64,000 nucleotides of DNA, taken from positions 3,797,770 through 3,861,769 of the forward strand of contig CM057142.1 in NCBI GenBank assembly GCA_029964075.1. Direction: 5' to 3'. This document shows positions 1 to 9,600 of the stretch, piece by piece; the stretch's first letter is position 1; each line of letters opens with the position of its first letter. Origin of the DNA: Patiria pectinifera (lineage: Eukaryota > Echinodermata > Asteroidea > Valvatida > Asterinidae). A program made the translations under genes and the position numbers. The notes under the pieces were generated by a model, which worked only from the letters and a program-made list of their open reading frames with translations, was not told the DNA's origin and did not search any database.

Positions 1-521
1 CGTGGGTTAGGCTGGTTACCGCCCAACAATCAGGTTTTTTTGGTTGGAATAAAACATTTAAGTTGAAAATTCATTAATATAAAAAAGGGGCATGCAACTT
101 TTAACATTGCCTGCAACACCTGTAATGTCTGTGGCAATATGAAAAGCTCATCAATACATCTGCTTGAGACTTTCTTGCCATAAATCTTAAAAGAATCTCT
201 CGTGAATTCTTGGGTTTTTTGGGGTTGTTCTTGTTGCTATTCACTAGAACATGACAACTTTTCAATAGGTATTGATGGCATTATTGGCACAGATGTGTAC
301 AGACAGGAAAAAGTCCAGTTGTTGTCATGGAGGACATTTCATTGGTTGTCATTCAAATTACTCGTGCATGCATGTACAAACCTGTGCCCGCACGCAGTGT
401 GTCCCTCCCACCGGGGCTCTCAAAACTGGTCACAAAGCGTCATTTACTGTTCTTGCACGGAGTCTAGTCACCAATGCAAACTTCCAGGATCATTGCTGTG
501 TTGCCGTGTTCATCTCTGCAG

Positions 522-619
522 GTTTGTTTCTGTATGGCGCTTGCCTCAGAGGGGACTGCCCTGCCAATGACTTATGTGCAATCATCAAGAAGATGGACAT
601 TCCGTCGGAAGAACTCACA
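522..619 (+). CDS. RAB3GAP2: RAB3GAP2 exon a (first in window)
   Basis: Acceptor CTCTGCAG precedes it and donor ACA|GTGAGT follows. It enters in phase with two bases of a split codon, then reads [11 protein letters not shown] and [11 protein letters not shown], and ends on a complete codon. The exon it joins lies off the window. Confidence 0.82.
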
Positions 620-3600
620 GTGAGTACAATCAGATGTGGACTAGTGAGGGTTTGCTGTAACATCATGTGGAAGAATCTCTTTTGAGAAGATGTGTGGTTC
701 TGAAAAGAACCAGTTGCTTGTGAAACTTGACGTTCCGAGTGTCCCCCAAAAAGTTGTGCAAGCAGATATCCATTTCTCAAAACTACTTAACACGAGTATG
801 TCATCTTGATGCCGTTCATGCAAACTAGAGATCTAACAGAGTGTAAAAGGCTATGGGTTTTTCATCCATTCCCAATGGGATTAATACTTTAAGGGCCTCC
901 TCTTTCATTGAAGAGTGCTTCTTACTTGGAGCATTTCCTTAACGAGGCAAAGTCTGTGACTTATTTAAAGAAGAAATGTTAGACAAAATTGTTTGCATGA
1001 AGTGATGTCTTTTTTATAAACCTCTGTACCTGGATTGTGTGGACACATTTATCAAAGTTTCATTTTTTTTCATGTAGTTCACTATTTCTTAAAGGGAATA
1101 TACAACAAATATAAAAAAAACAAAATTACCAAATTATTATGAATACCTTACTGGACTGTTAGTGAATGACAGTCTCAAGCATCCTATAAAATTGTGGCAC
1201 CTGGTGTGCTGTCATTTTCAAGAAAAGTGGTATTTTTGTATCAATTTCCAATGCTGGTCGGCTGACCAGCTTTGGAAAAACTGGCCAAATACTGCCCTCA
1301 ATTTACCATATTTAGTGAGTCTGCATTTAGTTTGCAATCGATTGCACACCTATGAATGGGTACAAGCCAGCTAGACTGGTTCCCTGACCTTACAATTCCC
1401 CAAAGTCCGTAAATTGCTCTGTTTCATCTTAAGTGGGGTCAGGGAACCAGACGATATGAATATGATTGCTTTTCTTTGTTTTTCCAGCATCTACAGACAC
1501 AAAACTTCAAACAAGTCAGTCTAATAATATTTGTTATAAAATACTGAACCCCCAAATCCATCCATTTCTGAAAATTACAGCATAAGTAAATGTATGTTCC
1601 CTTTAAACAGAAAAAATGCAACAGGTTTGCCTGTCTCTCTTTCTTTGTAGATTTTACTGTTCAAAGTTTGGCTCCAGAATGAGCAAGATTTGCTCAGGCC
1701 CGTCTCCCATACGGTAAACTTACACCGCCTCTTGGTGGCGCTCTTCGAATACAACGGCCAGAACAGAGAGAGGACGTGCTGGAAGGAAGTCCAGAGTCTC
1801 CTCAGCCAATCAGAGAGGGTTGGAGCCGGGCTGATGGCAGCCGTGGTTGCCAGGCAGGTTGCTATGGATACAACCAGCCAATCAGAAAAGGAGGTGAATA
1901 GACCTGTTAAATGTTGTACTTGAAGCTTAAGTTTTAGATTGTGTTCATGATCAGAAATTTCATCTCATAGTTTTCCTTACATAGTAAAAAGTATTTGGGC
2001 AATTATAATGGCAAATTTGCGAACAGGTTGTCCAAACGTTTTGGGCTTCTACTTATCAGCAGTGAGTGCTGTTATTTCTTTGTTGTGTTAATTTGCTGGC
2101 CATACTTCCAGTTTAATTCAATTTTTAGCCGTATTTCTGAAATCACAAAGCCCTTTTTCTTAGCTAATGTTAAATAAATTAAGGTTATTGTTTCATATGA
2201 TTGCTTGTTTTGTTGGTTTTAATATTTTCAATATGTAGATATTTTAATGTTGTGAAGGTAATTGTATGCATGTCTGTCGAGACAATGTTAATTTCCCAAT
2301 GTGGGATAAGAAAGTTTTTATCTATCTATCTAAATCATATTTCTTTTCAAATTTGGATCCAAAATATGCATCCCCCTCATGCATAATTCATCAACTTTTT
2401 TCCAATGTCTAGAGCTTGGAAACCATGGAAACCAACAAGGCCGACCCTCAGGGGATGACAAGCCAAGACCCAGGGGACAGCCCCATGGATGTGGACACAC
2501 CCAGTGCCGAATGGGTGGACGTAACCCTGGACAGACCGGTTTGGGATCAGCTAGCCCGACGCTTGGAGGACGTGGTGTCCCTCAGCTGTCTTGTGCATGC
2601 CAAACCAAGCAAGGTAAGGCTTGGAATTGATACCCATACGAACAGAGATTTCAATACAAACAGTAGAGAAACAACAGATCACTAAGGTGTAGGAAGGTAC
2701 AATAATAACATCTTTGAGCAAGTTTGGAGGGAGGACTGTGGTTAACTGTTGTTCGACTAACTCCAGGATGCAGGATGGTTGCATGATTCCGTCGCTGGTT
2801 TATACCAATATCTCACACATCATAATACGCAGCAGAGAGCCAAGATCAAGAAGTTTTGTGATTATGTTTTGACAAGCCTTTGACAGGAGCCATCCATGCA
2901 CAGATCTAGAGGGTATTAAAAATAATGTTACCCCCCCTGCTCTGACACCCCCCCCCCTCAAATATGACAATTGTACTGGTAATATTGTCCGCCTGTGCAC
3001 AGCATTTGGACAGAGCCAGCTGAGGTACGGGGGTATTTGTACACAATTCTGTAATATAGTCCTCATGATCGTGGGATTGGAACATCGCTCCCATTGAAAG
3101 TATGATACATACTAATTGAAAATTTACTGAGAGAAAAAAAGTCAAATCGAATTTGTTGAAAAGCACAGGGAATGCAACTTTGAAGAACTTTATTGGGGGC
3201 ATCAAGCCTCATGTTAAAGAAGCTTCCTCGATCCTGCAAAATCCTGCAGATCAATTGTTGGATTTTGAAAGATTCAAGAGGGTTGGGGTTAAGTGGTTAT
3301 TGTGAAGCCTGTATTTCACGTTCCATTCCACAGGGATCTTTCACCAATTCTGAGAAGGCTCACAGCAAGGCGTGGTCTGCTACTCAGGACAGTGGGGTGA
3401 TATTCAGTGATGCACAACCCATCCAGGTGTCCATCACCAAGATCCTAGAGGGAGGAAAAGGTCAGTCATAGAGGTCATAGTTCAAAGGTCATCACTGGCT
3501 TCTGTGATAACCATTACAACTCCTACATAATATCAAATATAATAGACAAGTCTGTTGCATATTTTGATGTCAAATTTCTTTTAAAAATATGTCTACTTTA

Positions 3601-6600
3601 AAGTAGAAATGATAAACTGGATGTATACATAACAAAAGTACAATGATTTTGTGATATTAGATATGAAAGATAACGCTTTATCTTATTTTTTTTCCAGTAC
3701 CAATCTTTGAGTCACTGATGAATCTCATTGAAGTTGTGTTTTACTCATCTTTTTGTCTGTGGATATATCTGTAGGTGTCATAGCGGAATATGTAGCAAGA
3801 TGGGTGGCCCAGAACAGTGTACCCCCTAGCTTCCTGTCAAACTGCTCAGGAAGCAACCATGCAATTGCAGGGGTGTCGTCTGAGGGGCTGTCTCTAGGCG
3901 ATGACGCTCAACAAGTTCAAGGTATGAACAATTTCTTATTTCACTTTTGGTTTTCCTCCCACCTCTAAAACTGTAATTTCTTCTCAATGTCTTCTCTCTA
4001 CAGGTTTCTTCAGGCTTGTGAGCTACAGTGGTTAGGCCCTAAAAAAAAGTCTCCGGTTTCTGGTATGTGAGCACGTCGTCGTAGCCATGCGCGTCGGCAA
4101 AATGAAAAAGGTTTTGTTTTTTCAATGAAAGATGATGTCTCAAAACCGCCAAACTCACTGGTTTGACTGGAATCCTGCTGCTGCACAATTTTAACTTGTT
4201 TTTAGATGGGGTTACGATCGAGAATTAGCTTTATGTGGCCTCTCTGGACTCCCATATATTTGCACTAAGTTTAGTCGGGCACCATTTGCAGTCATCAGCC
4301 GACATTTGAAGAAAAAAAACTACTTTTTGGGCAAGCTCCATACCAGAAACCGGAGACTTTTTTGGGGGGGGGGGGCCTTAGGGCGCTTTTGAGGAATCCT
4401 TGGTTGTATTACCAGAAATAAACAGTAATAATATAATATCTTTAAAATAAATGAAGAATATGCAAGGAAGCAAGAAGATTTAATTATAAGAAAAATAATA
4501 TGAATCATAGAGCATGCATGCCAACGTCACCCATCAATTTACTGTTGCTATATTTGTTCTTGTCACAGAACTGCTTCAGGCGTTATGTCTACGGTTCCCT
4601 CGTAGTTTGGCCCATGATATCATGCAGGCTCATTGCACATGGGAGTACATAGTCCGCTGGAACAAGAACCCCGAGGTAAGGAAGCATAGGGACCTGGGCT
4701 TAAAAGATCTAAGCAGGAAACTGAGAAGTTAGGAAATAATAATATAATAGTAATAATAACGGGTTCTTATATAGCGCTTTTAACTGTGATCAAAGTGCTT
4801 CGCATTATTATTACCCCTGATCATTGGGCCAATTAAACATTCCAAATACCATCTCAGCTCCCTGGGGAGTATACAGCTAGATGCTGCCTGTTAGGCGCAA
4901 AGCAAGCTAATTTAATCACAATAACCATCTCTGCCCTCACAGGTACCAATTTACTCCTGGGTGGAGAGAAGCAATAAGTGTAAAGTGCCTTGCCAAAGGG
5001 CACACGTACAATAACCCCAGGCTGGACTCGAACCCACAACCTGCAGCTTTACCCGCAGACCACGAATCCAATGCCCTTAACCACAAGGGCACAGCACTCC
5101 ACAAAATGTTTTGTCTTGAACAGGATTCATATTTGAAGATTGTCAGTTTTTTTTAGATGAAAGTTTGTGTCATTTGGTAGTTTTCAGATACTTATGCTAT
5201 CAGTGAAATAGTTCTACAGTTACATGATCGGTTTTGAAATGTTTATCAGTGCTTGTGTGACGTCAACACATGGGTTGAAAAATCATGACTACTGTAACGC
5301 AGATTTGGCATTGCTAAGTTAAAAACACTCTGCCGTTTGGTGAGAATAAGGGGTGGGGATGCTAACCACCATGGAATCATTGAAGTAACGTGTACATCAC
5401 ATCTGTTTGTTGCCAGGTAACAGACTTATTCAAATCAGCCTTGGGTCATTTGCAGACGATACGTAATCCTCTGCTACAACATGGTGAGTATGCAGAGAAT
5501 AACAATCCAAATTCAATAGGATATGCCCGGTCCCTTTACAAGTGACAAGCCCACAAGTCAAAAAAATTAATAGGTCACATGATGCTTCTTTTGTTCTAAG
5601 ACATTTGAAAAGCTTGTGACAAGATCTGAACAACTTGTGATTGGCTTGTGATTTGCTTATGAAAGCTTTTTAAAACTTTACTATAAGGCCAAAAAAATAA
5701 TAAATACTCGGTCTCTGGTCAGACCAAAGTTGATGCAGCGACACGTTTTTTTTTTTTTCAAGCTTGGATTGTACAGACAAGGTGGGGTACTATTTTTGCC
5801 TTTTTGGTGTCCTCATGTACATTGGTGTCCTCCATAATTTGCCTTGGTGCCCTCGATCATTTGCCTTGGTGCAATTTCCCATTCCTTGGTGCTCCTTGGT
5901 ACAAAAATTTGAGGCGGTGCAGCAATAGAGGGCGCTGTTGGAGCTACCGCGGATAATTTTGGAAAAGGAAAAGATTGACGGGCATGATTGAAATCGAGGC
6001 GCGCGCTGACCAGAGACAGACTATTTTTTTTTTTTGGCCTAACCCTGGAAATGCTTCATGTTACAGTAATTTGATACGCATGATAAGGCTGTATATGAGT
6101 CTTTTCTTGTATCTTCTTGCATCCACATTGTAGGCATAGCCAGCATGATGTGGCATACATTTTCCGTCAAGAAGGTGTCCACGACAGCTTTTCTCATCGA
6201 CAAAATTGGCAAGGCGCCGAAGGATAGACTGTGTCGGAAGGTAGCGTATTAATGTCTCTTTGTTTTTCCAACTTCTTGCTTTATATATTTCTGGATTGTT
6301 ATATCGCCCTGGTATGTATTCTATGCACAAACAGTTGCAACCGCTTTCGAAGAGCGCCCTAGGGAGGGGCACACAGTATGGGGTACTTGTTGGCGCGTGT
6401 TTGGCTTAAAGTATGCCTAATTTTATTGTGAATGTGCTCATGCCCATATCATCTGCTCGTGAGCGCCAGGCGCCGTCGGCAATGCATTCAAATGTCCCTC
6501 CCAGTGGTCTCCCCCAACTCTCCCTTTCTTACCGTTGAGGGGGTACTTGTGCATGCAGGCCACAAGAAACCAATGAAGTAATCAATTATATGTGTTTACA

Positions 6601-9600
6601 AACCGGACCTTTCTACTGCTTCCTGCAACTTTGAGTTTTTCAGCCTCCAATATCAAAATGTTCATAAACAATTTGGACGATTCACAATGCAGTGCGCCAC
6701 CAAGAGTTTGCTGTGGAGAGTCCATTTTTCAAGTTTACGGTCGACAAAACATGGCCCATTTGAATGAGTGTCAGTAGACAACTTCAGCTAATTTGTCACA
6801 AATTGGGGCATGGCGTTCTGCCGCCTTACAAAAAACACCATATTGATAAAAAGAAAAGAAAAGGGCAAACATATTCTTGAATCATACGCTAATGAAACTA
6901 GTGACTGGAAAAAACTTACAATTACAAATGTCCCGCGCTGCAAATTTGTCGACCATCTCCCACAATGCACTGGGAAAAATGAACTCTCCGTTGCAAACTC
7001 TTGGTGGCGCACTGCATTGTGAATCGCCCAAATTGTGGTTTTTGTGACCCTTTCATTCATCGTTATTCCTATTTTTTTTATTGAGAAGAATGAAAAAAAA
7101 GGATGTTAAAATATCGATCAAGCAAAACAAACAAATGCAAATTCAAAACAAGTCAAAAAGCTCTGATAGTGATAGTGCAAACCTAATTAGAAACTGTTGC
7201 CATTGAACTACATTGTATGCAACAAACTGTTACTTATAATCTATATTTTACTGTTTTTTTTGTCCCAGGATGTTGGCATGAGCGACGTTTCATTAGAGTC
7301 TTTCATCGGACTGTGCTGTGAACTCCTGGATATGATTTATGTGGTAAGTGCCGGATTCATGTTTGCGCTAGCAGTAAGCAGAGCCCTGGAATTGGGCCGC
7401 GGTTCTTGTAATGAGTCATACCATGTATGGATTTGGGGATCAGTTTGTACTTAATAATAGAATGTAATGCTTGTGTCCACGGGCAAGACAATTTGTATCA
7501 ATTGCCTGTCTGAGCTGGGAGCAGATGGGTTCCTGAAAGGGCAGCACAATCTCAAATTGATCCGATGAACAGGAGTTACAAAGACATATCACCTAGAACG
7601 TCATATGGATGGAATTGGAACCAGATCAAAAATCTCTTTTGATTTTTCCTCTGTGTAAGAGCCCATTTGAGAATCATGACCCAATTGGGAATAATCCAAT
7701 CTGTGACACGGTTTATCCCCTTAGGTGGAGACTGAGTCTTCCTTGGTACCTTCTCTGGAGATAGAGGAGCTTTGGCAAGACGTTCAGGGTCCAACACCGT
7801 TGGCCGAGCTAGCTATCAGCCAGCCACTACCAAACCACTACATGGTGGATTTACACAAGCAACTGACAACGTCATTACATGCAAGTGAGTATGGTCATGC
7901 TGCTAACCCTCCTGTACAGGGTGAGTAAAAAAAGCCTGAAACCCAAATGTTGGGACCATTGTTTTAGGGAAGCTCTGCATGTAGCATTTTCAAAATCTAG
8001 GATATGAAAGCCCAATTCAATAGCTTTCTTTTAGTACAAAAATCATTCAATTCACTCATGTACTTTTCAAGTTACGGCGTTTTAAACACAACCACCGTTT
8101 TAAAGTTCTGTCCACGGATCACAAAAAAGGTGTGCGTTCTTTTAGCAAAACAAAAATAATTCACACACATCCTATATGTGATTTGTTTACGTTTTGCTGA
8201 AAGAACACTGAACTTTTTTGTGATCCATGGACAGAATGGTGGTTGTGTTTAAAATTCCATAACTTGAAAAGTACATGAATGATTTGAATGATTCTTGTAC
8301 TAAAAGAAAGCTTATGAATTGGGCTTTCCTATCCTAGATTTTGAAAATGCTACATGCAGAACTTCCCTAAAACAATGGTCTCAACATTTGGGTTCCTTTT
8401 TTTTTTACTCTTCCTGTATTAATAAAAATATGTACAACTTCACCCTTTTATCAGTGAAAATGCCATTTAAAGTTTGTTGACTACTGTGATATAGGATATT
8501 TCTATGCATCGTCGAAGATAAAAAAAAAAACATGTCCCATATTAATTGTTATGTGAGTAACTCACTATACAAGAAATAGATTAAATCACTGCAGTGTAAC
8601 CTTTTGATTACTGTGAGTTTTCCTGCCAGATATGAGACTGAGAGGTTGCAGTTCTCTGTTGGTAGGCATGCAGGCTCTACACTTATATAATGTACATATG
8701 CAACAGTGTATATGTGGAAATTTATATGCAATGCAGTGTGTATGATATATAACTGTCACATTTATAGACTGGACACGTGACCATTCTAGACTAACAAACT
8801 TACAGTATCCAAGACTCGATATAACCAAAATGTTTTATTGTTTGTAATTTTTTTTAATTGGTGTTTTACCCATAAACTGTATTCGGCAGTTTTGTACACA
8901 CTAACTTGGAAATTTGTTGCTGCATGCATGCTACGTTGTTCATATCTAGGGCATGTTTGAACTCACCATCAGTGTCAAGAAATGTTTCCTTCACGACTCA
9001 AAGCACTTTCATCTGGAGCCAAACTCGTGGTGCAGCTGAGCTCAGAAATTCGCTATATACAGAAAAAATATACTTAACAGAAACATGTCACCAGCCAAAC
9101 TGTCATGTGATTTATATTGCCGATTTTTTTTTCCACAAATGAAGTTAAGCCATTGTGCAACGTTTTGTGAAATCAGCTGCTGTTCTGTTTCAACAATTTT
9201 CATTGTCTGAAATGATCTGAGATTAATCAAGGTTTCTCATTTTTCTGGTCAGTTTTGGTGTTCAACACAAAGTCCATCAAACCACTCAAGGTCCTGTTTG
9301 ACTACAAAGCAAGGAATGCCTTCTTCAGGGACCTGGACGCGCCAGTCATGCAGCCCACGGGGGAGGTCGACCAGGGTCTGCAGAGGAACAGGGATCAGGT
9401 CAGCCTGCAGCATTTTATTGTCAAACACTTCTTAATAATCCATTTATTTTTGTCTCGCCTGAAATTTGTTCAGGAAAGAGACTATGCAATCACTATGTCT
9501 GTATGTATGTAGTATGTATGTAGTATGTGGTATTTTGGTTAAAGTTTCGTAACATTAGTCTCATTTCAAAAGTTAAAGTCTAATTGGAACCAAACTTGGG

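Noticed and set aside
202-685. Cys-rich frames of 122 and 137 codons at the left end
   Set aside because: They overlap the real exon at 522-619 in part but extend through intron sequence; only the spliced exon fits the RAB3GAP2 frame.
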